This document shows, piece by piece, positions 1-7,272 of a DNA stretch of 28,845 bases. Within the stretch, counting starts at the first letter, position 1. Each line of letters begins with the position of its first letter. Source of the stretch: CAZEJK01 sp964512045 (lineage in GTDB: Bacteria; Acidobacteriota; Thermoanaerobaculia; Thermoanaerobaculales; Sulfomarinibacteraceae); the NCBI GenBank assembly GCA_964512045.1, contig CAZEJK010000044.1, forward strand, positions 1 to 28,845, given 5' to 3'. A program made the position numbers and the translations under genes. The notes below the pieces were generated by a model. That model was given only the letters and a program-made list of their open reading frames with translations. It had not been told where the DNA came from and ran no database searches.

Positions 1-1220
1 ACATGTCGCTCTCTCGGATCGTCCTTCGTGCTCACGAAAACCACCCGGTTCGAGTGGACTCCGGCGAGCCGTTCCACTTGCCATGAGCCTTCGGTGAGAC
101 GGCGTTCGAGGGTGCCGTCGGGCGCATACAGGTAGATGTGACGCCAGCCGTCGCGTTCTGAGGTCCACAGGAAACGTCCGTCATCGAGCCAGTGGAGGTC
201 GTCGCGGAGGTTGATCCACGTTGGATCGTGCTCGGTCAGGAGCGTGCTGGGATCGCCGCTGGCCAGATCGACCCTGAGCAGACTCAGGTGCTCCTGTGGA
301 CGGTCCAGCCACTGATACCAGACGTGTCCATCAGGGGTCCAACCCGCACGTGCGAGGTAGCCTTCTTCAGGAGGGGGATCGAACGACCACGCGCTGCTTC
401 GATCCAGTGAGGTCACTCGCAGCGAAGCGGTGGGGTTCGGCATTCCCGGCTTCGGATAGCGCTGCTGGCTGATAGTGGCGTACAGGGGGATCTGATCCGA
501 GATCGGGTAGATCGGAACCTCGCTGACGTCGTAGCGGACGAAGGCGATCCGAGCTCCGTCGGGGGACCACCAGAACGACCGTTCCACGCGGAGCTCCTCC
601 TCATACACCCACGGGGCAATGCCGTTGAGGATCGTCGAGCTGCCGTCGTCAGTCAGCCGGTGTGAGGCGCCGTCACCGAGGTCGAGCCAGTACAGATCGT
701 GATCGCGGACAAACGCCAACCTGGCTCCCGTCGAGTCGTACGTCGGGAACAGCTCCTCACCGATACTGTCTGTGAGGAGCCTGGCGCGGCCGGTTGTCAG
801 GTCGAGGGCGAACAGCTCGCCTGCAGCGACTCCGACGAGAGCGGTGCCGTCCGGTGCAAGCGTGGATCGGGTGCGGGCCGACGAAGCCGCGTTGACATCG
901 GAGAGCGCGGGAGCCTCCCAGTCCGGCCGCTGAGCCTGGAGATCCTCCAACATGGCGGTCCAATCGCAGACCTTCGTGCGCTCTCCGTCGAGGTGCTCGC
1001 GCCAGAGCCACAGTGAGCCTTCGGAGTCTTCGAGCCGGAAAAGGAAACCCGAGCCGTCCGGAAGCCAACGAATCCACGGTGGGTTCGACGACTCGAGCTG
1101 GTCCGACATGAAGATGTCCTCGAGCGTCAGATGCTGATCCGCGCAGATGAGCGCCGGGCTGGACAGGAGAGCACCAACGACGGTGGCAAGGAGCAGAGAG
1201 CGGTACACAGCGACTGGCAT
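1..1220 (-). CDS. Dipeptidyl-peptidase IV family serine peptidase (S9B), N-terminal part, cut by window edge
   Basis: The frame is open from an ATG at 1220 to the window edge, giving 406 visible residues and no stop. The start is preceded by AGGAGG seven bases upstream. Residues 1-27 look like a signal peptide (hydrophobic run LLLATVVGALLSSPALICA), so the enzyme is probably periplasmic or secreted. Right after it comes LTLEDIF, typical of the start of mature DPP IV-type enzymes. The rest is beta-propeller (PF00930-like), with FVRDHDLYWLDL and the helix WVYEEE (W204-E209) followed by WWSPDG. In DPP IV proteins a Glu-Glu pair in this helix holds the free N-terminus of the substrate, so removal of N-terminal dipeptides is the likely reaction. 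The visible part ends at DDPRERH, near the end of the propeller. The alpha/beta-hydrolase domain with Ser-Asp-His lies outside the window, so activity cannot be judged. The family assignment is firm; substrate is unknown. Confidence 0.87.
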   Translation of the reverse strand, partial: MPVAVYRSLLLATVVGALLSSPALICADQHLTLEDIFMSDQLESSNPPWIRWLPDGSGFLFRLEDSEGSLWLWREHLDGERTKVCDWTAMLEDLQAQRPDWEAPALSDVNAASSARTRSTLAPDGTALVGVAAGELFALDLTTGRARLLTDSIGEELFPTYDSTGARLAFVRDHDLYWLDLGDGASHRLTDDGSSTILNGIAPWVYEEELRVERSFWWSPDGARIAFVRYDVSEVPIYPISDQIPLYATISQQRYPKPGMPNPTASLRVTSLDRSSAWSFDPPPEEGYLARAGWTPDGHVWYQWLDRPQEHLSLLRVDLASGDPSTLLTEHDPTWINLRDDLHWLDDGRFLWTSERDGWRHIYLYAPDGTLERRLTEGSWQVERLAGVHSNRVVFVSTKDDPRERH

Positions 1221-1298
1221 GTAGGACCTCCTGACGGCGAGTGTAGCAACTTGGCATGAGCTGCGAGTGGGCGAAGGGTGGTCGTGATGGGATGACGG

Positions 1299-2000
1299 TC
1301 AGGCCGTATGCAGCGCGTCCAGAGCCGTGACCAAGCGCTGCTGGCTGTCCTCTCGGAACGTCACGAAACGGAGGCCAAAACCGGCGAAGCCTTCACGCTC
1401 GGGATCGCTGGCACGAACCACCTCGGCAATGGCGGTGATCGGTTCCATCTCGGTTGGGAGGTGGAGTCGAAGCGGCAGACGTGCGCCGAGCGGGAGAGTT
1501 CGCTGCGAACGGATCGCCATCCCTGACTGCGAGAGGTTCTCCGTCTCGACCGCAGCCCCGGAAGAGGATCCCGGTAGCTCCAGGTCGAACACGACGGGGA
1601 AGCGGGCACGGATTCGTGGTGAGACCTCGAGCAGGTCCACCACCGCCTGCCAAAGGCGCGCTGCGGCCCAGTTCACTGCGACGGCGCGGTTGGCGCCGTG
1701 GTCGATGTACGCCAGTGCGGCATCCAGTGTGCCGGGCGCCGCGAGCAAAATGACGCCCGCCTGCTGACTCGTCGATCCTTCGCCGCGAACGGCATCGAGG
1801 AGTGCCTCGGTGGTCATCGTCCGCGGCGGATAGGCAGCCACGAGCAGATCGAACGGCGTACCGCGGATCAGGTCGAGCACGTCCGGATCATCGTCGACGG
1901 TGACCACCTCGAGCTGGGAGCGCTTCAGCACTGTCGCGAGATGCGCCAGGTGGTCGCCATCCAATCCGATAGCCAGAACGTGTCGCAGCGGTCGGGCCAT
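1299..2000 (-). CDS. PilZ-domain protein with degenerate receiver domain
   Basis: 233 residues. Residues about 6-125 resemble a CheY-like receiver: a beta strand (VLAIGLDG), an acidic patch (DDDPD, 36-40) and FDLLVAAYPP. In that strand the residue aligned with the phospho-accepting Asp is Ala55, so it is probably a pseudo-receiver that is not phosphorylated. Residues about 127-231 form a PilZ domain with both c-di-GMP motifs: RxxxR at R129-R133 and N155-x-S157-x-x-G160 (NLSQSG). C-di-GMP binding is therefore likely. Such proteins usually act as small c-di-GMP effectors in motility, exopolysaccharide or adhesion control; the target here is unknown. It is a single gene, 78 bp upstream of the S9 peptidase gene on the same strand. 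No Shine-Dalgarno precedes the ATG; a -10-like TACTAT lies 6 nt upstream instead. Confidence 0.85.
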   Translation of the reverse strand: MARPLRHVLAIGLDGDHLAHLATVLKRSQLEVVTVDDDPDVLDLIRGTPFDLLVAAYPPRTMTTEALLDAVRGEGSTSQQAGVILLAAPGTLDAALAYIDHGANRAVAVNWAAARLWQAVVDLLEVSPRIRARFPVVFDLELPGSSSGAAVETENLSQSGMAIRSQRTLPLGARLPLRLHLPTEMEPITAIAEVVRASDPEREGFAGFGLRFVTFREDSQQRLVTALDALHTA

Positions 2001-2006
2001 ACACTC

Positions 2007-2035
2007 ATAGTACCGCGAACCCTTGCTCGATCCAA
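2007..2035 (-). promoter_or_regulatory. Candidate promoter of the PilZ gene, probably leaderless
   Basis: On the minus strand TTGGAT (2030-2035) is separated by 17 bp from TACTAT (2007-2012). The ATG follows after exactly 6 nt, which would place transcription start on the A of the start codon. There is no ribosome-binding site. The -35 is weak (3 of 6 consensus bases). Confidence 0.4.
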
Positions 2036-2116
2036 CGGTTTGGAGTCGCGTTCGATGGGCTCTCGATGTGCGGTTGGCGAGTCCTCCCGGCGGTGGTGTC
2101 GAGAGTACGGTACCGT

Positions 2117-2294
2117 GGAGTTGCCATGACGCGAGCGATCAGTTTGGCAGCTCACGGAGCAGTGTCTTCGAAAATTCGAAGCATCCGCCGGAAACCGGAT
2201 GGCCGGGATCCGGCTGCCGGGCTCGGGGCCGGGGCCAGGACCGGGACCGGCGCCCTCGGAGCATCACTTTGGTTGCGGCCCGCGGCCGCGTTGG
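2117..2294 (+). repeat. Dispersed intergenic repeat, copy A
   Basis: This copy fills much of the 304 bp between the PilZ and VOC genes. Its core (2162-2213) matches copy B (19967-20018, opposite strand) at 49 of 52 bases. It holds consecutive potential hairpins: GCTC-acg-GAGC, CTTCGAA-aa-TTCGAAG, and CCGGAT-7 nt-ATCCGG. The right end (about 2250-2294), TCGGAGCATCAC through CGCGGCCGCGTTGG, closely matches an end of copy B. It stops just before the ribosome-binding site of the VOC gene. The left boundary is approximate. No transposase is present. Confidence 0.75.
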
Positions 2295-2304
2295 GAGGTG
2301 TGAT

Positions 2305-2697
2305 GTGAGAGAGCTCTCAGTGCTGGAGACGTGCCTGTACGCGGAGGATCTCGATGCCGCATCGGCGTTTTACGGTCAAGTCCTCGGCCTGCACGAGGTG
2401 ACCCGCAAGGAGGGGCGCCATGTGTTCTTCCGCTGCGGTGGGAGCATGCTCCTGGTGTTCAACCCGACCGAGACGTCGACCGACACGAACGCTCCACCGC
2501 ACGGGGCACACGGTCCTGGCCACGTCGCGTTCGCCGTTCCGCCGGAGGAGCTCGAGGAGTGGCGCCGATACCTGGAGGATCACGGGGTGCCGATCGAGGC
2601 CGAAGGAGAGTGGCGGGATGGCTTGAGCTCGCTGTACGTTCGCGATCCGGCAGGCAACTCGGTGGAGCTGGCGCCGCGGCAGATCTGGGGTTTGTGA
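2305..2697 (+). CDS. VOC (glyoxalase/bleomycin-resistance fold) family protein
   Basis: 130 residues from GTG 2305, chosen because GGGAGG ends six bases upstream and because the frame upstream is repeat DNA. It is a single VOC domain of two beta-alpha-beta-beta-beta units: LETCLYAEDLDAASAFYGQVLGL opens the first, GHVAFAVPPEELEEW the second, and the end reads YVRDPAGNSVELAP. Likely metal ligands are the Glu in LET near the start, the His in GPGHVAF and the Glu in SVEL. The family includes glyoxalase I, dioxygenases, fosfomycin and bleomycin resistance proteins and epimerases, and sequence alone does not choose between them. It lies 128 bp upstream of a sugar dehydrogenase gene on the same strand, with no evident functional link. 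Confidence 0.83.
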   Translation: MRELSVLETCLYAEDLDAASAFYGQVLGLHEVTRKEGRHVFFRCGGSMLLVFNPTETSTDTNAPPHGAHGPGHVAFAVPPEELEEWRRYLEDHGVPIEAEGEWRDGLSSLYVRDPAGNSVELAPRQIWGL

Positions 2698-2825
2698 AGC
2701 GAACTGTCATCGGTGCCATGGTGATCGTCCTGGATCGCGATGTGCGTGCCATCTGGTAGAGGTTGCAGGGAGCGGTCGAGCCTGGCTGTCGACCTGTCAG
2801 CCGAAGTGGGCTATCCTGTGCGGCC

Positions 2826-3797
2826 ATGAGCGGGAAACAGACAGCAGCGTCAGAGCAGACACCGTTGCGAGCGGCAGTGGTCGGGGTGGGGCACCTTGGA
2901 CGGCACCACGTCCGGATCCTGGCGGCCATGGACGGTGTCGACATGGTTGGTGCGTTCGACACGTCCTCCGAGCAGCTTCGTCAGATCACCTCCCAGCACG
3001 GTGTGCCACAGCTCGCGAGCGTGGACGAGGTGGCCGATCGGGCCGACGCGGTCGTCGTGGCAACGCCGACCGTCAACCACCGTGAGGTCGCGGGTCGGCT
3101 GCTCGAGGCAGGATGCCACGTTCTGGTGGAGAAGCCGATCGCAGCGTCCGTTGCCGAGGCCGACGAGCTGGTGGCGTTGGCGCAGCGGCAGCAGCGTGTG
3201 CTCGCCGTTGGTCACGTTGAGTACCACAACCCGGCGGTGCAAGCGGTGCTGGGAATGGCGGAGGGAGTGCGCTACCTGGAGACGCAGCGGCTTTCGCCGT
3301 TTACGGCACGGTCCATCGACGTGGATGTGATCCTCGATCTGATGATCCACGATCTGCAGATCACCCTCGCCGTTGCCGGGCAGGAGCCGAGCGAGATCCG
3401 CGCGGTGGGCGTGCCGGTGCTGACCAACAAGGTGGACCTGTGCCACGCGTGGGTCGAGTTCGCCAACGGTCTGGTGGCAAACCTCACGGCATCTCGGGTG
3501 TCGGCGGAGCGGATCCGCAAGCTGCGGGTGTTCGCCCAGGACAGCTACTACTCTGTGGACTACGGGGAGCAGCAGGTGTCGTCCGCTCGTCTCGTGCACG
3601 GCGACGGGACACCGCAGATCGAGCCGCAGGCCGTGGACGTGACGCCTGCAGAGCCCCTGGCGGCGGAGCTCGAGGAGTTCGTTGCGGGGTGTCGTGGGAG
3701 CCGCCGCAACTACGTCGACGGCCGGACCGGCGCTCGTGCACTGGCCGCAGCGGTCGCCATCCGCGAGGGTGTGCAGGCCCGTGGCGGGCCGGGATAG
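2826..3797 (+). CDS. Gfo/Idh/MocA oxidoreductase, probably UDP-GlcNAc 3-dehydrogenase (GnnA-like)
   Basis: 323 residues from ATG 2826; the upstream in-frame codons look non-coding. The N-terminal Rossmann fold has GVGHLGRHH (20-28) for NAD(P). VEKPIA (101-106) supplies the family's catalytic Lys, and DLMIHDL (171-177) a conserved His-Asp pair. The stretch RLSPFTARSIDVDVILDLM, then AVGVPVL, then ANLTASRVS and KLRVF is what I recall from the GnnA-type subfamily. GnnA oxidises UDP-GlcNAc at C3 before transamination by GnnB, giving a diamino sugar for amide-linked lipid A. No gnnB or lpx gene is visible, so this is inference from motifs; another NDP-sugar 3-dehydrogenase is possible. There is no clear Shine-Dalgarno; TATCCT lies 8 nt before the ATG (2812-2817), so a leaderless or very short-leader mRNA is possible. 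Confidence 0.8.
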   Translation: MSGKQTAASEQTPLRAAVVGVGHLGRHHVRILAAMDGVDMVGAFDTSSEQLRQITSQHGVPQLASVDEVADRADAVVVATPTVNHREVAGRLLEAGCHVLVEKPIAASVAEADELVALAQRQQRVLAVGHVEYHNPAVQAVLGMAEGVRYLETQRLSPFTARSIDVDVILDLMIHDLQITLAVAGQEPSEIRAVGVPVLTNKVDLCHAWVEFANGLVANLTASRVSAERIRKLRVFAQDSYYSVDYGEQQVSSARLVHGDGTPQIEPQAVDVTPAEPLAAELEEFVAGCRGSRRNYVDGRTGARALAAAVAIREGVQARGGPG

Positions 3798-3882
3798 GCG
3801 CTCGAAGCGTGCGGGAGCTTGAAGTCCACCACAGGGGCGAGACCGCGTGAGCACGGTGCGAGCCTAGCGTCAGGAGTCCACG

Positions 3883-4542
3883 ATGCTCAAGGTCCCGACT
3901 CGGGTGCGCGTCATGCTTCGGCGCGTGAACACGCTTGCCGGGGTGCTGGCCGCGATCATCGTGGTCTCCCTGGGCTACCGTTTCTACGACCTTGTGTCAT
4001 CGCAACCGAGGAACGCCGAGCCCACAGGTTCGACGATCGTCTGCTTCGGTGACAGCCTCACCTACGGCACCGGTGCGCCTGCAGACGAGAGCTACCCCGC
4101 ACGGCTCGCGAGACATCTCGAGGAGCCGGTGCTCAACGCCGGAATCCCTGGCGACACCACAGCGCGTGCCCTCAGCCGCCTGGACGACGATGTGCTCTCG
4201 CACGATCCGAGAATCGTACTGATCACACTGGGCGGAAACGACCTGAAGAACGGTGTGCCGCGCGAGCAGGCGTTCGCAAACCTGGAAACGATCGTCGAGC
4301 GCATTCAGTCGGAGGGAGCGCTGGTGGTGGTGGGCGGTATCGACGTGCCGCTGTATGGCCGCGGCTATCCCGAGGCGTACAGGGACCTGTGTCAGCGCCT
4401 CGGCTGCGTGCTGATCCCGAACGTCTATGAGGGGATCTGGGGTCGCAGGGAACGGATGAGCGACCGGATCCACCCGAACGGGGACGGGTACGAGGTGATG
4501 GCGGAGCATTTTCTGGAGGCGATCGAGCCGTACGTTGAGTGA
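3883..4542 (+). CDS. Membrane-anchored SGNH/GDSL hydrolase (TesA/arylesterase type)
   Basis: 219 residues. AGGAG lies six bases before ATG 3883. A basic N-terminus is followed by one hydrophobic segment (about 17-33, LAGVLAAIIVVSLGYRF), so the enzyme is probably tethered in the inner membrane facing the periplasm. All four SGNH blocks are present: GDSLT with nucleophile Ser58, Gly in NAGIPGDT (86-92), GGND with Asn119, and D194-x-x-H197 (SDRIHP). Spacing and length match the TesA/lysophospholipase L1/arylesterase group, which hydrolyses esters of lipids or acylated carbohydrates. The substrate is unknown. It starts 85 bp after the sugar dehydrogenase on the same strand and is followed at once by a stem-loop. 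Confidence 0.88.
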   Translation: MLKVPTRVRVMLRRVNTLAGVLAAIIVVSLGYRFYDLVSSQPRNAEPTGSTIVCFGDSLTYGTGAPADESYPARLARHLEEPVLNAGIPGDTTARALSRLDDDVLSHDPRIVLITLGGNDLKNGVPREQAFANLETIVERIQSEGALVVVGGIDVPLYGRGYPEAYRDLCQRLGCVLIPNVYEGIWGRRERMSDRIHPNGDGYEVMAEHFLEAIEPYVE

Positions 4543-4544
4543 CA

Positions 4545-4566
4545 CAGCCGGAATCGACTCCGGCTG
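4545..4566 (+). terminator. Stem-loop after the SGNH hydrolase gene
   Basis: A perfect 8-bp stem, CAGCCGGA and TCCGGCTG, encloses a 6-nt loop three bases after the TGA. No T-run follows, so it may be a weak or T-less terminator or an RNA-stabilising hairpin. Confidence 0.5.
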
Positions 4567-4589
4567 GTGGTCGCGTCCCATCGCACACA

Positions 4590-4618
4590 TTGCTGTCGAG
4601 CGCTGGTGCGTCTACCGT
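4590..4618 (+). promoter_or_regulatory. Candidate promoter of the exported propeller protein
   Basis: TTGCTG (4590-4595), a 17-bp spacer and TACCGT (4613-4618). The predicted start near 4625 would give a leader of about 18 nt that still contains the AGGAG at 4631-4635. It follows the stem-loop that closes the previous gene, which supports a separate transcription unit. Confidence 0.4.
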
Positions 4619-4642
4619 AGAAGATGAACGAGGAGTCATCCA

Positions 4643-6070
4643 ATGAACCGGGTCGTGCGACTACTTCTTTTGAGTGCCTTCGTCGTGGGTGTCACCGCGG
4701 TAGCCGCCGCAAACGAGCAGCTGGTCGGGGTCTGGCAGGGCGAGGAGTACGGCGAGCTTCTGACAGTGCGGCTGAACGCCGACGGCTCCGGCGATATGGA
4801 CGGCGAGCAGTTCACCTATGCGTTCAATGGCAGCACCCTTGTCGTTGACTATCAAGGTGAGTATCAGGTCCCGTTCGCTGCGAAGCTCGAGGGCGATCAG
4901 CTGACCCTGACCCTTGGTGAGGACGAGGGCTACATCCTCGTGCTGCATCGGGTGGAGCCGAGCTTGGACCAGCCGGCGCCTCGGAGGCGAACGGTTGCGT
5001 CGGAGGATGCTCGGCCCAGTGAACCCAGACCGTCGCCTGCGACGACCCGACACTCGACCGCCGAAGCGATGACCGGCGGTCTCGGTCCGCTCAGCGGTAT
5101 CGGGTTCGTGCGGGAGGACGGCAGTACCGTCAGCTGGTGCGAGGTGGATCCTCAGACGGGGTCGGTGCAGGTCCTCCAGGAGTTCGACTCGACGGGGATC
5201 CTGAGCCCGGCGGTGTCCGCTGACCGATCCGTCATTGTCTTTCCGGTGGAGCATCCGCGCCAGCCCCGACTGATCGGTTCGGTGCACGGCGCACCGTTCG
5301 AGCTGCGTCTTCCTCCCGACCAGGAGTCGCAAGTGCGGCATCCGACCGTCTCGCGCGACGGAAAGCTGCTGGCGTTCACGATCCGCAGCTCGAAGCACGT
5401 GGGCAACGTGGACGTCCACGACTGGAACAGCGGTGCGTACGAGTCGACGTTCATGGCGGTTGGCACGTGGTACAAGGTGCTTTCGATCAACCTGAAGACC
5501 GGCGAGCAGCAGGCGGTGTACCACGACGACGCGCTGTTGCCGGACGTGATGAAGAAGCGGGGTCTCGGACCGGTGTTCTCGCCGACCGAGGATCTGTTGG
5601 TGTACGCCGATAGCTACCGGATCTACGTCTGTGACGCGATGACCGGCGAGAACCGTCACACCTGGGAGGTGCCGTCGGCGGACATGGGCGGGTGGACCGG
5701 CCAGCTGCTGGTCAGCGAGTACTCGGGGCTGGCGTTCGCGCCGGACGGCCAGTACGTCGCGTACCTCAGTCAGGGCCAGGCGGACATTGCGGTCCGTCCG
5801 CACGTCGTTGCGTTCGTGGATGTGCACAGCGGTCAGGGGAGCTCGATCACGCTGCCGCAGGAGGCGGATCTCAGCGGCGCCACGCCGCGCGGTCTGATCG
5901 CCCTCGACTTCTCGCCGGACGGTCGGTACCTGGTGTTCAGCGCCAGTGCCGAGGGGGCTGGCGGGACGGTCGGCCCGTTCCTGTGCGTTCTCGACCTTTC
6001 TACCGGAGCCGTGCAGGCCGTGGACGCCGTCGGTGTTGGTGCGCACTCGCCGGTGTGGAAGGGGCGGTAG
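4643..6070 (+). CDS. Exported TolB/WD40-like beta-propeller protein with N-terminal lipocalin-like domain
   Basis: 475 residues. AGGAG lies seven bases before ATG 4643. A signal peptide covers residues 1-23 (LLLLSAFVVGVTAVAAA). Residues about 24-104 are a small beta-rich domain beginning LVGVWQGEEYGE, with the GxW pattern of lipocalin-like folds. A Pro/Ser/Arg-rich linker (about 105-148) leads to a beta-propeller (about 150-472) with degenerate PD40-type blade motifs: SRDGKLLAFT, SPTEDLLVYAD, APDGQYVAYLS and SPDGRYLVFSA. Such propellers in the periplasm mostly bind proteins or peptides. No catalytic motif is visible, so function is unknown. The gene appears transcribed alone, and two stem-loops sit at its end before the convergent ABC permease gene. 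Confidence 0.8.
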   Translation: MNRVVRLLLLSAFVVGVTAVAAANEQLVGVWQGEEYGELLTVRLNADGSGDMDGEQFTYAFNGSTLVVDYQGEYQVPFAAKLEGDQLTLTLGEDEGYILVLHRVEPSLDQPAPRRRTVASEDARPSEPRPSPATTRHSTAEAMTGGLGPLSGIGFVREDGSTVSWCEVDPQTGSVQVLQEFDSTGILSPAVSADRSVIVFPVEHPRQPRLIGSVHGAPFELRLPPDQESQVRHPTVSRDGKLLAFTIRSSKHVGNVDVHDWNSGAYESTFMAVGTWYKVLSINLKTGEQQAVYHDDALLPDVMKKRGLGPVFSPTEDLLVYADSYRIYVCDAMTGENRHTWEVPSADMGGWTGQLLVSEYSGLAFAPDGQYVAYLSQGQADIAVRPHVVAFVDVHSGQGSSITLPQEADLSGATPRGLIALDFSPDGRYLVFSASAEGAGGTVGPFLCVLDLSTGAVQAVDAVGVGAHSPVWKGR

Positions 6071-6108
6071 CGCCCCATTCTCCTGCAGCATGAGACCGTT
6101 CGCAGGAG
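6061..6108 (+). terminator. Two stem-loops closing the propeller gene
   Basis: GGGGCG-gtag-CGCCCC (6061-6076) overlaps the TAG stop codon and is followed by ATTCT. A second perfect stem, CTCCTGC (6080-6086) and GCAGGAG (6102-6108), lies just after it. Both sit between convergent genes. The rest of the gap to 6234 shows only a distant inverted pair, CCCGTCGT (6167-6174) and ACGACGGG (6222-6229), which may serve the opposite gene. Confidence 0.5.
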
Positions 6109-6234
6109 TGGCCAGGAGTACGCTGCGCATCAGCTCCGACGTCATCTCGACCGGGCTGTCATGCCTCCCGTCGTGCCGTCAGCCCACAGGCTCGTATGTG
6201 CACGGTGCCTGGAGGCCCGAGACGACGGGTGGGG

Positions 6235-7272
6235 CTAGCGCTCGGAGTCGAGCTCGAGCACCGGTGTGATCTCGAACGTCTCGGGGTCGAGGACGCCGAT
6301 GCTGCGCGAGCTTCGCACCAGACGGTTGGCCAGCGAGCCCGGAGGGTTTGCCACCTGGGAGCCGCAACCGTACGAGCGAACCCAGGCGCTCGACCGAGCG
6401 TCCACGAGATAGATCGACGGGAACCGGACCCCACACCGACGGGTATGCCCTTGAAGAAGGAAGGAATGGTCGGTCACAGCTCGGACCCGGGAGACGTGGT
6501 CCAGCTGCTGCGGGCTGACCGCGGTCAGCCACACGAGGAAGCCGCCGACCAAACCGCACACCGCCACGACGGCTGCGGTGGCGCACCGTGCCGCCACCCG
6601 TGCCCCCCGGGAATGGTCACGGCGGGCTCGAGCGACCTGAGTGAGGATTGTGGCCACAAGGAGCGCTAGCAGCGCCAGGATGGGCGCCAGCGACCATGGA
6701 AAGAGGTGCCTCATGACGAACGGTCGTTCGCTGAGGAGATGGCCAACGAGCCACAGCCCACCGACGGTGGTGAGGATCGGGAGCACGCTCCATGGGCTGC
6801 GTGCGGTGATGAAGGTGTGGAGAAGGTGCGACAGCACGATCAGGAGGCTGAGGATGAGCGCCATTGCGGGCAGGAACTGCGTCCATATGGCGAGCCAGTC
6901 GGGATCGAGAGGATCGAGGAGGTAGGAGGGAAGACATCCCAGAGTCACCACGGCCAGCGACATGAGCAGGGCAACGAGGAGCTTGGCCGACACCAACGAC
7001 GCGATCGGTACCGGTCGGGCGAGGTAGAAAGCGATCCGGCCGCTGGCGAGGTCGCGTCCGAGGATCGTGCCGCCCAGCATGGTCGCGACGACGCACGAGA
7101 AGGCCGTGGCGACGATGGTGGCAGCGAGGAGACGAAGCTCGGATGGATCACTTTGGGACACTCCGGGAAGGAGGGGTGCCAGCAGCGGCAGAACGCCGGC
7201 AACCGCCGCGGCGGCTGCGATCGGCCATCGCTCAGCGAGCTCGCGGGAAACAAGAGCGGTCCAGACGGTCAT
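6235..7272 (-). CDS. ABC transporter permease (ABC-2 type) with C-terminal extracytoplasmic tail
   Basis: 345 residues. Its ATG overlaps the ATPase stop codon as ATGA (7269-7272), so the two are translationally coupled. About seven hydrophobic segments are visible (roughly 17-35, 48-70, 97-118, 132-152, 162-180, 194-212 and 229-250). The GRDLASGRIAFYLARPV sequence after the second span is typical of ABC-2 permeases that pair with YtrB/CcmA-type ATPases. About 95 residues follow the last span; they include HTRRCGVRF and FEITPVLELD and look like the beginning of a beta-rich domain, presumably outside the membrane. Substrate is unknown; related systems respond to cell-wall antibiotics or export lipids or peptides. 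Confidence 0.82.
   Translation of the reverse strand: MTVWTALVSRELAERWPIAAAAAVAGVLPLLAPLLPGVSQSDPSELRLLAATIVATAFSCVVATMLGGTILGRDLASGRIAFYLARPVPIASLVSAKLLVALLMSLAVVTLGCLPSYLLDPLDPDWLAIWTQFLPAMALILSLLIVLSHLLHTFITARSPWSVLPILTTVGGLWLVGHLLSERPFVMRHLFPWSLAPILALLALLVATILTQVARARRDHSRGARVAARCATAAVVAVCGLVGGFLVWLTAVSPQQLDHVSRVRAVTDHSFLLQGHTRRCGVRFPSIYLVDARSSAWVRSYGCGSQVANPPGSLANRLVRSSRSIGVLDPETFEITPVLELDSER

Noticed and set aside
2023..2304. N-terminal extension of the VOC protein
   Set aside because: It translates the dispersed repeat; the GTG at 2305 has a strong ribosome-binding site and fits the usual domain length.
2126..2308. A 60-residue reading frame in repeat copy A, preceded by GGAG and ending over the VOC start codon
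   Set aside because: It is made almost entirely of the repeat and of Gly/Arg/Ala-rich sequence, so it more likely reflects repeat DNA than a gene.
4661..6145. A 494-codon open frame opposite the propeller protein gene
   Set aside because: The plus-strand gene has a signal peptide, ribosome-binding site and propeller motifs; the opposite frame has none and runs across the stem-loops at 6061-6108.
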